From Flagellimonas amoyensis (GTDB lineage: Bacteria; Bacteroidota; Bacteroidia; Flavobacteriales; Flavobacteriaceae), in assembly GCF_003058265.1 (NCBI RefSeq), contig NZ_QBUK01000006.1:1-64000 (forward strand): DNA of 64,000 nt, in the 5' to 3' direction. Shown here in pieces: positions 19,538 to 26,352 of this stretch. The notes under the pieces were generated by a model, which searched no databases, was not told the DNA's origin, and saw only the letters and a program-made list of their open reading frames with translations. Position 1 is the first letter of the stretch. The number at the start of each line of letters is the position of its first letter. A program made the position numbers and the translations under genes.

Positions 19538-20230
19538 TTAAACTACTGCTTTTGGATCCAATTGAACACTGGGACTCATGGTGCTGGACAAGTAGATGCT
19601 CTTCATGTACACTCCTTTTGCTGCGGAAGGCTTCAGTTTCACCAAAGTATCGATCAATTCTTTGGCGTTGCCAGCGATCTTATCCGCTGAGAAAGATGCC
19701 TTACCAATTGCAGCATGTACAATTCCGGTCTTATCTACTTTGAAGTCGATTTTACCAGCCTTCACTTCGGAAACAGCCTTACCAACCTCCATGGTCACAG
19801 TTCCTGTTTTTGGATTGGGCATCAATCCCCTTGGTCCCAAAACGCGACCCAATGGACCCAATTTACCCATAACGCTTGGCATGGTGATGATCACATCCAC
19901 ATCGGTCCAACCGCCTTTGATCTTATCCAAATAATCGTCCAACCCTACAAAGTCAGCGCCAGCTTCTTTAGCTTCCGCTTCTTTGTCCGGGGTCACCAAT
20001 GCCAAAACCTTAACGTCCTTACCAGTTCCATGTGGAAGGGTAACCACGCCACGCACCATTTGGTTCGCTTTTCGTGGATCTACACCCAAACGAACTGCAA
20101 TATCAATGGAAGCGTCAAATTTTACATTGGTTATTTCTTTTACCAAAGCTGATGCCTCTTGCAAAGAATAGAGTTTGTTCTTCTCTATCTTAGCCTGGGC
20201 CTCTTTCTGCTTTTTCGTCAATCTTGCCAT
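19538..20230 (-). CDS. rplA: 50S ribosomal protein L1
   Basis: The 230-residue uL1 protein of the L1 stalk, which helps release E-site tRNA. Recognisable segments are [60 protein letters not shown] and [18 protein letters not shown]. It follows rplK by 19 bp. In other bacteria L1 represses the rplK-rplA mRNA; whether this happens here cannot be judged from the sequence alone. Confidence 0.99.
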   Translation of the reverse strand: MARLTKKQKEAQAKIEKNKLYSLQEASALVKEITNVKFDASIDIAVRLGVDPRKANQMVRGVVTLPHGTGKDVKVLALVTPDKEAEAKEAGADFVGLDDYLDKIKGGWTDVDVIITMPSVMGKLGPLGRVLGPRGLMPNPKTGTVTMEVGKAVSEVKAGKIDFKVDKTGIVHAAIGKASFSADKIAGNAKELIDTLVKLKPSAAKGVYMKSIYLSSTMSPSVQLDPKAVV

Positions 20231-20249
20231 TTATAAATGCTTTACGATT

Positions 20250-20687
20250 TTAAAAAGGTTTGGTACCCGATACTTTTAGGCCCATTGATCTGGCAGTACC
20301 TGCTACCATGCTCATTGCAGATTCAATGGTGAATGCGTTCAAATCCGCCATTTTGTCCTCTGCGATGGTTTTCACTTGGTCCCATGATACGGTACCGTTC
20401 TTGACCCTGTTAGGTTCGCCCGATCCTTTTTTAATCTTAGCTGCTTCCATCAATTGAACTGCCGCAGGTGGTGTTTTTACGACAAACTCGAAAGATTTGT
20501 CCATGTAGACGGTGATAACAACAGGCAATACCTTGCCCTGTTTGTCCTGCGTACGAGCATTGAACTGCTTGCAGAACTCCATGATGTTAACACCAGCAGC
20601 ACCTAAGGCGGGTCCAACCGGTGGCGATGGGTTCGCAGCACCTCCCCTAACTTGTAATTTAACTACCTTACTTACTTCTTTTGCCAT
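20250..20687 (-). CDS. rplK: 50S ribosomal protein L11
   Basis: The 145-residue uL11 protein of the GTPase-associated centre. The proline-rich factor-binding stretch [27 protein letters not shown] is intact, as is the C-terminal RNA-binding domain ([16 protein letters not shown]). It lies downstream of nusG by 68 bp and is the first of the rplKAJL group. Confidence 0.99.
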   Translation of the reverse strand: MAKEVSKVVKLQVRGGAANPSPPVGPALGAAGVNIMEFCKQFNARTQDKQGKVLPVVITVYMDKSFEFVVKTPPAAVQLMEAAKIKKGSGEPNRVKNGTVSWDQVKTIAEDKMADLNAFTIESAMSMVAGTARSMGLKVSGTKPF

Positions 20688-20755
20688 TGTTTCTAATTAA
20701 ATTTAAAGTTGTGTCAATTGGAAGCAACACAGCTTTATCTATGTAACAGCTCTTG

Positions 20756-21307
20756 TTATACTTTTTCTACTTGCATATAGCTGAGCTCCAATGGTGTCTT
20801 TCTTCCGAAAATCTTCACCATCACTTCCAGCTTACGCTTTTCTTCATTGATTTTTTCAACGGTTCCATTGAATCCATTGAAAGGCCCATCAATAACCTTC
20901 ACCGTTTCTCCCAACACAAATGGAATGGATACGTTGTCCGTATTGACAGCCAACTCGTCCACTTTCCCCAACATACGGTTCACCTCTGATTTTCGCAAAG
21001 GCACGGGATCACCTCCTTTGGTTTCTCCCAAAAAGCCGATCACATTGGTAATGGAACGGATAATGTGCACCATTTCACCACCCAAATTGGCCTTTATCAT
21101 GATATAACCCGGAAAGTAAACCCTTTCCTTGTTGATCTTCTTTCCGTTTCTGATCTGTACGACTTTTTCGGTAGGCACAAGAACTTCTTCAAGGTAATCG
21201 CCAAAACCATTTCGCTCCACCTCTGTTTCAATATAGCCCTTGATCTTGTTTTCCTGACCACTGACCGCTCTTACCACATACCATTTTTTCTCCAGAACCT
21301 CAGACAT
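20756..21307 (-). CDS. nusG: Transcription termination/antitermination factor NusG
   Basis: The 183-residue NusG has an N-terminal NGN domain that binds the RNA polymerase clamp (KKWYVVRAVSGQENKIKGYIE, VYFPGYIMIKANLGGEMVH) and a C-terminal KOW domain (FVLGETVKVIDGPFNGFNGTVEKINEEKRKLEVMV). It follows secE by 8 bp. NusG couples transcription to translation and to Rho. It precedes the ribosomal and polymerase genes in the conserved order secE-nusG-rplK. Confidence 0.99.
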   Translation of the reverse strand: MSEVLEKKWYVVRAVSGQENKIKGYIETEVERNGFGDYLEEVLVPTEKVVQIRNGKKINKERVYFPGYIMIKANLGGEMVHIIRSITNVIGFLGETKGGDPVPLRKSEVNRMLGKVDELAVNTDNVSIPFVLGETVKVIDGPFNGFNGTVEKINEEKRKLEVMVKIFGRKTPLELSYMQVEKV

Positions 21308-21315
21308 ACCGATCG

Positions 21316-21504
21316 TTATCCTATTAATTTATCAAAATACAATCTGATCAACTTACTGAACAGGGAATCCACTCCCCAAGTGGCCAATGCGAACAGGATT
21401 GAAAAAACCGCCACGATGACCATTAGGTTGGAGGCTTTGCCTTTTTCCAACCAAGTAACATTGTTCTTTAGCTCTTCGAAAGATTCTTTTATGTAAGTGA
21501 TCAT
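21316..21504 (-). CDS. secE: Preprotein translocase subunit SecE
   Basis: I place the start at ATG 21504 (MITYIKESFEELKNNVTW), giving 62 residues. A longer frame from 21528 would add MQVNSKKI, but SecE homologues begin with the short amphipathic helix seen here. That helix (KESFEELKNNVTWLEKGKASN) carries the conserved E-L..V.WP-type motif, and a single transmembrane segment follows (LMVIVAVFSILFALATWGVDSLF). The minimal one-span form is typical of Bacteroidota. SecE clamps SecY in the Sec translocon. Confidence 0.95.
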   Translation of the reverse strand: MITYIKESFEELKNNVTWLEKGKASNLMVIVAVFSILFALATWGVDSLFSKLIRLYFDKLIG

Positions 21505-21535
21505 AATCTTCTTTGAATTAACTTGCATGCTTCGG

Positions 21536-21550
21536 CTGTGCTCAGCACAG
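21536..21550. repeat. Short hairpin between tRNA-Trp and secE
   Basis: CTGTGC (21536-21541) and GCACAG (21545-21550) with a 3-nt loop, lying within a string (ttcggctgtgctcagcacag) that looks like a fragment of a flavobacterial intergenic palindromic repeat. A processing role for releasing tRNA-Trp from the mRNA is possible. Confidence 0.5.
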
Positions 21551-21593
21551 GCTTCAGAGAGATTTTAATCCCGTCATCATGCTTTTACCTTTG

Positions 21594-21666
21594 CACGGGA
21601 GGAGAGACTCGAACTCCCGACACCTGGTTTTGGAGACCAGTGCTCTACCAACTGAGCTACACCCGT
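21594..21666 (-). tRNA. tRNA-Trp (CCA)
   Basis: A 73-nt cloverleaf. The anticodon stem is CTGGT/ACCAG with loop CTCCAAA, giving anticodon CCA (Trp). The D arm is GCTC/GAGC and the T loop TTCGAGT. The acceptor stem ACGGGTG/CTCCCGT has one T-T mismatch at the sixth pair. The 3' CCA is not encoded. It is embedded between tuf and secE, the same place as in many bacteria, so it is presumably co-transcribed with them. Confidence 0.96.
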
Positions 21667-21733
21667 TTATATTTACACTGAAAGGTATCCCGATAGCTCA
21701 GGACACCCTTTAGTGCAATACTTTTATATATGA

Positions 21734-22921
21734 TTAATCTAGAATCTCAGTAACCTGACCAGCACCTACTGTTCTACCACCCTCACGGATAGCGAAACGT
21801 AGACCTACGTTCAAGGCGATAGGCTGGATCAAATCAACGGTGATTGTCAAGTTGTCACCAGGCATAACCATTTCAACTCCATCAGGAAGGTTGATGTTTC
21901 CTGTTACGTCAGTTGTACGAACGTAGAACTGAGGACGGTAGTTGTTGTGGAATGGAGTGTGACGTCCACCTTCTTCTTTCTTAAGGATATAGACCTCAGC
22001 TTTGAATTTGGCATGTGGCTTAACGGAACCTGGCTTACAGATTACCATACCTCTTTTGATATCGGATTTCTCGATACCCCTCAAAAGAAGACCAACGTTG
22101 TCACCAGCTTCACCCCTATCCAAAATCTTACGGAACATCTCAACACCAGTGATAGTGGAAGTCAATTTCTCAGCACCCATACCGATAATCTCTACAGGGT
22201 CACCTGTGTTGGCAACACCAGTTTCGATACGACCTGTTGCAACAGTACCACGACCTGTGATAGTGAACACGTCTTCGATAGGCATCAAGAAAGGCTTATC
22301 AACATCCCTTTCAGGAAGTTCGATCCAGCTGTCAACAGCATCCATCAACTGCATTACAGTGTCAACCCATTTTTGCTCACCGTTCAAAGCACCAAGTGCA
22401 GAACCAGCGATAACAGGACCGTTGTCACCATCGTACTCGTAGAAAGAAAGCAATTCCCTTACTTCCATTTCAACAAGCTCCAAAAGCTCCTCATCATCCA
22501 CCATGTCAACTTTGTTCAAGAAAACAACGATACGTGGAATACCTACCTGACGACCCAAAAGGATGTGCTCGCGGGTTTGTGGCATAGGACCATCAGTTGC
22601 AGCAACAACCAAGATGGCACCGTCCATCTGAGCAGCACCTGTAACCATGTTCTTTACGTAATCCGCGTGACCAGGACAGTCAACGTGAGCGTAGTGACGG
22701 TTAGCAGTTTGATACTCAACGTGTGAAGTATTGATAGTAATACCTCTTTCTTTCTCCTCCGGCGCATTGTCGATGGAGTCAAAGCTCCTCATCTCAGAAA
22801 GACCTGCGTTCGCCAATACAGTTGTAATAGCGGCAGTCAATGTAGTTTTACCGTGATCCACGTGTCCAATGGTACCAATATTTAAGTGGGGTTTGGAACG
22901 ATCGAAAGTTTCCTTTGCCAT
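21734..22921 (-). CDS. tuf: Elongation factor Tu
   Basis: The 395-residue EF-Tu delivers aminoacyl-tRNA to the ribosome. The GTPase motifs are [15 protein letters not shown] (G1), [12 protein letters not shown] (switch I), [12 protein letters not shown] (G3, with the catalytic His) and NKVDM (G4). Domains II and III follow ([32 protein letters not shown]). It is the only tuf gene in the window and is flanked by tRNA genes on both sides, matching the tufB-type locus of enterobacteria. Confidence 0.99.
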   Translation of the reverse strand: MAKETFDRSKPHLNIGTIGHVDHGKTTLTAAITTVLANAGLSEMRSFDSIDNAPEEKERGITINTSHVEYQTANRHYAHVDCPGHADYVKNMVTGAAQMDGAILVVAATDGPMPQTREHILLGRQVGIPRIVVFLNKVDMVDDEELLELVEMEVRELLSFYEYDGDNGPVIAGSALGALNGEQKWVDTVMQLMDAVDSWIELPERDVDKPFLMPIEDVFTITGRGTVATGRIETGVANTGDPVEIIGMGAEKLTSTITGVEMFRKILDRGEAGDNVGLLLRGIEKSDIKRGMVICKPGSVKPHAKFKAEVYILKKEEGGRHTPFHNNYRPQFYVRTTDVTGNINLPDGVEMVMPGDNLTITVDLIQPIALNVGLRFAIREGGRTVGAGQVTEILD

Positions 22922-22969
22922 TTTAAAATAATTTAATTCTTAGTTTATATTAGTGTACAAATCGTTTTG

Positions 22970-23041
22970 AGCCAATGAGGGGAATTGAACCCCTGACCTC
23001 TTCCTTACCAAGGAAACGCTCTACCCCTGAGCTACACCGGC
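22970..23041 (-). tRNA. tRNA-Thr (GGT)
   Basis: A 72-nt cloverleaf. Acceptor GCCGGTG/CATTGGC (two G-T pairs), D stem GCTC/GAGC, anticodon stem TTTCC/GGAAG with loop TTGGTAA giving anticodon GGT (Thr), T arm AGGGG-TTCAATT-CCCCT. It is the last tRNA before tuf in the operon. Confidence 0.96.
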
Positions 23042-23072
23042 CTATGGGTTAATCAGGTTTAGAGTTTAAAGT

Positions 23073-23088
23073 CGCGAGCGCGCTCGCG
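23073..23088. repeat. 16-bp GC palindrome in a tRNA spacer
   Basis: CGCGAGCGCGCTCGCG is a perfect 16-bp palindrome, extended by outer arms TAAAGT and ACTTTA. It lies in the 90-bp spacer between tRNA-Gly and tRNA-Thr(GGT). It would fold into a stable hairpin in the precursor RNA, possibly guiding tRNA processing, or be a degenerate repeat element. Confidence 0.7.
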
Positions 23089-23131
23089 AAAACTTTAACC
23101 TTATTAAATGAAACCACAGTTTCAAATCTAG

Positions 23132-23204
23132 AGCGGGAGACCGGGTTCGAACCGGCGACATTCAGCTTGGAAGGCTGACGCTCTACCAACTGAGCTACTC
23201 CCGC
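23132..23204 (-). tRNA. tRNA-Gly (TCC)
   Basis: A 73-nt cloverleaf with a fully paired acceptor stem (GCGGGAG/CTCCCGC). The anticodon stem TCAGC/GCTGA carries loop CTTCCAA, so the anticodon is TCC (Gly). The T loop is TTCGAAC. It is the third tRNA of the cluster. Confidence 0.97.
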
Positions 23205-23262
23205 ATTTTTTTCGGGGCCTGAACCCCAAGTAATCATAATTTCAAAAAACTTCCACTCTTCA

Positions 23263-23280
23263 AATTGCCCGACGGCAATT
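23263..23280. repeat. Hairpin in the tRNA-Tyr/tRNA-Gly spacer
   Basis: AATTGCC (23263-23269) and GGCAATT (23274-23280) with a 4-nt loop. It lies just downstream of tRNA-Tyr on the minus strand, without a following T-run, so it is more likely a processing structure than a terminator. Confidence 0.5.
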
Positions 23281-23284
23281 TTCG

Positions 23285-23367
23285 TGGGGAGAGCAGGATT
23301 CGAACCTGCGAAGGTGAAAACCAACAGATTTACAGTCTGTCCTCGTTGGCCGCTTGAGTATCTCCCC
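23285..23367 (-). tRNA. tRNA-Tyr (GTA)
   Basis: An 83-nt class II tRNA with a long variable arm. Acceptor GGGGAGA/TCTCCCC, anticodon stem ACAGA/TCTGT with loop CTGTAAA giving anticodon GTA (Tyr), T arm GCAGG-TTCGAAT-CCTGC. Confidence 0.97.
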
Positions 23368-23389
23368 GCCTTATTTTCAGTACCTTACG

Positions 23390-23463
23390 AGCCGATAGAG
23401 GGACTCGAACCCACGACCCCGAGATTACAAATCACGTGCTCTAGCCAACTGAGCTATATCGGC
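23390..23463 (-). tRNA. tRNA-Thr (TGT)
   Basis: A 74-nt cloverleaf, the first of the operon. Acceptor GCCGATA/TATCGGC is fully paired. The anticodon loop TTTGTAA gives anticodon TGT (Thr). There are single T-T mismatches in the anticodon stem (CGTGA/TCTCG) and the T stem (GTGGG/CCCTC). The order Thr-Tyr-Gly-Thr-tuf equals the enterobacterial thrU-tyrU-glyT-thrT-tufB order. Confidence 0.95.
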
Positions 23464-23484
23464 ATTTTGAACCCCTTTCGGTCA

Positions 23485-23513
23485 CAAAAAAAGTCCGCTA
23501 TTTCTAACGGACT
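23485..23513 (-). terminator. Terminator after hpf, at the 5' end of the tRNA-tuf operon
   Basis: On the minus strand a 9-bp stem (AGTCCGTTA with TAGCGGACT, one G-T pair) with a GAAA tetraloop is followed by seven T residues. It lies 53 bp after the hpf stop codon. It also lies directly downstream of the candidate promoter of the tRNA-tuf operon, so it could act as a leader attenuator as well as the hpf terminator. Confidence 0.88.
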
Positions 23514-23514
23514 G

Positions 23515-23544
23515 CAAATGTAGAGATATTTTCTTTTAATCAAA
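23515..23544 (-). promoter_or_regulatory. Candidate promoter of the tRNA-tuf operon
   Basis: On the minus strand TTTG (23544-23541), an 18-nt spacer and TACATTTG (23522-23515) match the Bacteroidota -33/-7 consensus. It sits between the hpf stop codon and the terminator hairpin, so the predicted start of transcription falls at the hairpin itself. Confidence 0.6.
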
Positions 23545-23565
23545 ATAAAATTTCAAAAATTTTGA

Positions 23566-23868
23566 TCAGGCCTTGGCCCTTAATTTTTCCTTTCGTTTGA
23601 CCAACCGTCTTTCCAATGAACTACAGGCCGAATCCACTGCTTCCTCAAAGGACTTGCACTGCTTTTTTACCATAAATTTATCCCTGGGCACGGAAACCAT
23701 GATTTCCACTATTTTGTTCTCCTTAGTACTCGTGTTGTCCACTTTCAAAAAAACTTCCGAATCAATGACCCTGTCATAGAACAATTCCATCTTATCCATT
23801 CTTTTCTGGATAAAGTCGATGAGCTTACCATCAGCTACAAAATTTACCGATTGTGCGTTTACCTTCAT
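23566..23868 (-). CDS. hpf: Ribosome hibernation-promoting factor, short form
   Basis: The 100-residue protein of the HPF/RaiA family (MKVNAQSVNFVADGKLIDFIQKRMDKMELFYDRVIDSEVFLKVDN, then MVSVPRDKFMVKKQCKSFEEAVDSACSSLERRLVKRKEKLR). It binds the 30S decoding and mRNA channel and inactivates ribosomes in starvation. It lacks the C-terminal dimerisation domain of long HPF. It follows xerC by 56 bp on the same strand and precedes the tRNA-tuf operon. Confidence 0.94.
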   Translation of the reverse strand: MKVNAQSVNFVADGKLIDFIQKRMDKMELFYDRVIDSEVFLKVDNTSTKENKIVEIMVSVPRDKFMVKKQCKSFEEAVDSACSSLERRLVKRKEKLRAKA

Positions 23869-23924
23869 AGGACTTAGTTTTTAGTACTGCCAGCGGCAGC
23901 GGTGTTAAACAATACAAGAAAGGT

Positions 23925-24815
23925 CTATTTCTTGTTTCTGGGATGGGCCTTTTGATGAACTTTCTTCAGTTCGGCAATGCTATTGTGTGTGTACACCTGC
24001 GTGGATGCCAAACTTGAATGGCCCAATAATTCCTTGACCGAATTCAAATCAGCCCCCCTGTTCAGCAAGTGTGTTGCGAAGGTATGCCGCAGTATGTGCG
24101 GGCTCTTTTTTACCTTGGGGGACACTAAACTAAAATACTTATTTATAACGCGATAAACAAGTGTTTCGTAAATTTTAAGACCGTTTTCTGTTAAAAAAAA
24201 GTAAAGCGACCCTGCGCTGTTTTCCACCCCGGAACGCAGCTCCAAATAGCCCTTTATGAGTTCTATGGTTGAAGGCAAAAGTGGCAAGATGCGCTCCTTG
24301 TTTCTCTTGCCCAGCACTTTTAGGGTGCCCCTGCCCAAGTCCACATCGCCCACCTTAAGATTGACCATTTCCGCCCTTCGCATTCCAGAGGCATATAGGA
24401 GCTCTATGATGAGTTTGTCCCGAGTGCCCTCAAAATTGTCCGGGAAAGGTATTTCGGAAAGAATAACGGCCATTTCACGCTCCGAAAAGGGCACTTCCAC
24501 CTTCTTCTCGGTCTTGAGCGCCCTGTGCTTCCCCAAAGGCGAAACAGTGATTTGCCCCACCTTCATCAAAAATTTGTAATAAGCCTGCAGGGAAGATACT
24601 TTTCTATTGATGCTCCTATTGGACATTCCTCCATTGGACAGGGAAACGATCCAGTTTCGGATCAGCGGGTATCCTATATCGGTTATGGAAGATGTGTCGT
24701 GGTGTTCTTCGCAAAAGCTGGAAAACTCCGCGATATCCCGCTCATAGGCCTTTATGGTATGGGGCGAGTAGTTCTTCTCCAGTTTGAGATACGATATGAA
24801 AGCCGGTACGGACAT
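23925..24815 (-). CDS. xerC: Tyrosine recombinase XerC
   Basis: This 296-residue site-specific recombinase probably resolves chromosome dimers. The N-terminal SAM-like core-binding domain (FISYLKLEKNYSPHTIKAYERDIAEF) is followed by the catalytic domain with every active-site residue: Arg in YASGMRRAEM, Lys in VLGKRNKERILPL, HILRHTFATHLLNRGAD (H-x-x-R), GHSS and the nucleophile Tyr in STQVYTHNS. Length and gene context (next to rpsU and hpf) are those of the housekeeping XerC of Bacteroidota and not of a mobile-element integrase. A TAnnTTTG box ends 4 nt before the ATG. Confidence 0.94.
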   Translation of the reverse strand: MSVPAFISYLKLEKNYSPHTIKAYERDIAEFSSFCEEHHDTSSITDIGYPLIRNWIVSLSNGGMSNRSINRKVSSLQAYYKFLMKVGQITVSPLGKHRALKTEKKVEVPFSEREMAVILSEIPFPDNFEGTRDKLIIELLYASGMRRAEMVNLKVGDVDLGRGTLKVLGKRNKERILPLLPSTIELIKGYLELRSGVENSAGSLYFFLTENGLKIYETLVYRVINKYFSLVSPKVKKSPHILRHTFATHLLNRGADLNSVKELLGHSSLASTQVYTHNSIAELKKVHQKAHPRNKK

Positions 24816-24819
24816 ATCT

Positions 24820-24827
24820 CAAAAATA
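24820..24827 (-). promoter_or_regulatory. Candidate -7 box for xerC (near-leaderless)
   Basis: TATTTTTG on the minus strand, followed by only AGAT before the xerC ATG (24815). If used, the mRNA would begin at or within a base or two of the start codon. No TTG is found at -33. Confidence 0.45.
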
Positions 24828-24857
24828 GCGAAATCCCAATCGGCCCAGTATATAAAA

Positions 24858-24890
24858 CAAAAAAATCCCGTTCCAATGATGGAACGGGAT
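24858..24890 (-). terminator. Rho-independent terminator after rpsU
   Basis: Perfect 11-bp arms ATCCCGTTCCA (24865-24875) and TGGAACGGGAT (24880-24890), loop of 4 nt, followed on the minus strand by TTTTTTTG. It ends rpsU transcription 24 bp after the stop. Confidence 0.95.
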
Positions 24891-24913
24891 GGTATATATT
24901 GTTCAGTTGAACC

Positions 24914-25108
24914 CTATACTTCTTCTTGGTCCCTAAGACCTTGAATATACTGCGCTTTCTGAATTTGAGCTCTACGCTCTACAGAAGGCTTGGTGAACTG
25001 CTGCCTGCTTCTCAACTGACGCATGGTTCCCGTTTTGTCAAACTTTCGCTTGAAACGCTTCAGGGCTCTATCGATGTTCTCTCCTTCTTTAACTGGTATT
25101 ATTAACAT
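24914..25108 (-). CDS. rpsU: 30S ribosomal protein S21
   Basis: The 64-residue bS21 (MLIIPVKEGENIDRALKRFKRKFDKTGTMRQLRSRQQFTKPSVERR). In Bacteroidota ribosomes bS21, with bS6 and bS18, holds the anti-Shine-Dalgarno tail of 16S rRNA and prevents SD pairing. Fittingly, this gene carries a strong SD, AAAGGAGGT (25125-25117), 8 nt before the ATG, while its neighbours have none. It has its own promoter and terminator and so is a monocistronic unit. Confidence 0.98.
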   Translation of the reverse strand: MLIIPVKEGENIDRALKRFKRKFDKTGTMRQLRSRQQFTKPSVERRAQIQKAQYIQGLRDQEEV

Positions 25109-25116
25109 GGGCTACA

Positions 25117-25125
25117 ACCTCCTTT
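25117..25125 (-). promoter_or_regulatory. Strong Shine-Dalgarno sequence of rpsU
   Basis: AAAGGAGGT on the minus strand, complementary to the 16S rRNA 3' tail over its whole core, 8 nt from the ATG. It is exceptional here: the leaders of tuf, rplL, rplK, trpE, ftsH and others show no such motif. Published work on Flavobacterium johnsoniae links this site to autoregulation by bS21. Confidence 0.85.
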
Positions 25126-25144
25126 CTTTTAGAATTTTGGAGTG

Positions 25145-25177
25145 CAAATATAGGGTTATTAATTTTTAACGCGCAAA
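25145..25177 (-). promoter_or_regulatory. Promoter of rpsU
   Basis: On the minus strand TTTG (25177-25174), a 21-nt spacer and TATATTTG (25152-25145), a full match to the Bacteroidota consensus. The predicted leader is about 30 nt and contains the Shine-Dalgarno sequence. Confidence 0.75.
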
Positions 25178-25178
25178 A

Positions 25179-26342
25179 TTACTTGAGAATATTTCTTGAA
25201 ATCACTAATTTTTGGATTTCGGTGGTTCCCTCTCCTATCGTACAGAGTTTTGAATCGCGGTAAAACTTTTCCACGGGAAAGTCTTTGGTGTAGCCATACC
25301 CTCCATGGATCTGGACGGCCTCATTGGCCACTTTTACACAGACTTCCGAAGCGTACATCTTGGACATGGCACTCCATTTGGTCATGGGCCTTCCCTCGTT
25401 CTTGAGGAAGGCAGCTTTGTGCAACAGCAGTTCCGACGCCTCTATTTCCGTGGCCATATCTGCCAATTTGAAGGAAATGCCCTGGAACTCACATATCGGT
25501 TTTCCGAACTGCACCCGTTCCTTGGAATATTTCAGAGCAGCTTCGTAGGCCCCTTTGGCAATACCCAACGACAGGGCCCCTATGGAAATACGGCCGCCGT
25601 CCAATACTTTCATGGACTGTACAAAGCCATCGCCCACTTCCCCCAAACGGTTGGTATCGGGAATCCTACAATCGGTAAAGATGAGCTCGGCCGTTTCGCT
25701 GGCCCTCATGCCCAGTTTGTCTTCTTTTTTACCACTCGTAAAACCCGGAGTGCCTTTTTCTATCACAAAGGCCGTCATCCCGTGACTATCCCCCTTCTCC
25801 CCTGTTCTGGCGATCACTACAGCAATATCACCACTCTTTCCGTGGGTAATAAAGTTCTTGGCACCATTCAGCACCCAATGATCCCCATCCTTCACCGCAG
25901 TGGTGTTCATTCCACCTGCATCCGACCCTGTGTTGTGTTCCGTGAGCCCCCACGCCCCTATCCATTCCGCACTGGCCAATTTTGGGATCCAACGGTGCTT
26001 TTGCTCCGCATTCCCAAACGACAGGATATGGTTGGTGCATAGCGAATTGTGTGCCGCCACGGAAAGTCCAATGGAGGGGTCCACTTTGGAGATTTCCTCC
26101 AAAATGGCGATATATTCATGATAGCCCAATCCAGAACCTCCCAGCTCCTCTGGCACCAAAATTCCCATAAAACCAAACTCCCCTGCCTTCTTGAAGACTT
26201 CAACGGGAAAGGTCTGGGCCTCGTCCCATTCCATCACATGGGGAAGAATATATTGCTGGGCAAAATCCCGCGCAGATTCAGCTACCATTTTTTGGGTCTC
26301 TGAATAATCAAAGTTCATCATGGACATAGTTTCCGTAACCAT
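25179..26342 (-). CDS. Acyl-CoA dehydrogenase (short-chain/butyryl-CoA type)
   Basis: The 387-residue FAD enzyme oxidises acyl-CoA to enoyl-CoA in fatty-acid or branched-chain degradation. Visible motifs are WGLTEHNTGSDAGGMNTTA (FAD/substrate region), GMRASETAELIFTDCRIP, RVQFGKPICEFQGISFKLADM and the C-terminal YRDSKLCTIGEGTTEIQKLVISR, in which the Glu of GEGT is the expected catalytic base. The start at 26342 (MVTETMSMMNFDYSETQ) is one option; ATG at 26327, 26321 or 26318 would shorten the N-terminus by a few residues and cannot be excluded. A -7 box (TATATTTG, 26369-26362) supports an independent promoter. The exact acyl chain preference cannot be read from sequence. Confidence 0.93.
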   Translation of the reverse strand: MVTETMSMMNFDYSETQKMVAESARDFAQQYILPHVMEWDEAQTFPVEVFKKAGEFGFMGILVPEELGGSGLGYHEYIAILEEISKVDPSIGLSVAAHNSLCTNHILSFGNAEQKHRWIPKLASAEWIGAWGLTEHNTGSDAGGMNTTAVKDGDHWVLNGAKNFITHGKSGDIAVVIARTGEKGDSHGMTAFVIEKGTPGFTSGKKEDKLGMRASETAELIFTDCRIPDTNRLGEVGDGFVQSMKVLDGGRISIGALSLGIAKGAYEAALKYSKERVQFGKPICEFQGISFKLADMATEIEASELLLHKAAFLKNEGRPMTKWSAMSKMYASEVCVKVANEAVQIHGGYGYTKDFPVEKFYRDSKLCTIGEGTTEIQKLVISRNILK

Positions 26343-26352
26343 TCGTGCAATT

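Noticed and set aside
21678-21720. Imperfect inverted repeat between tuf and tRNA-Trp
   Set aside because: Arms (AAAGG/CCTTT) are short with several mismatches; not enough to claim a terminator or repeat element.
23925-24815. Tyrosine recombinase as a sign of an integrated element
   Set aside because: Sequence and context (rpsU, hpf) are those of housekeeping XerC; no attachment-site duplication or phage genes nearby, although tRNA genes are close.
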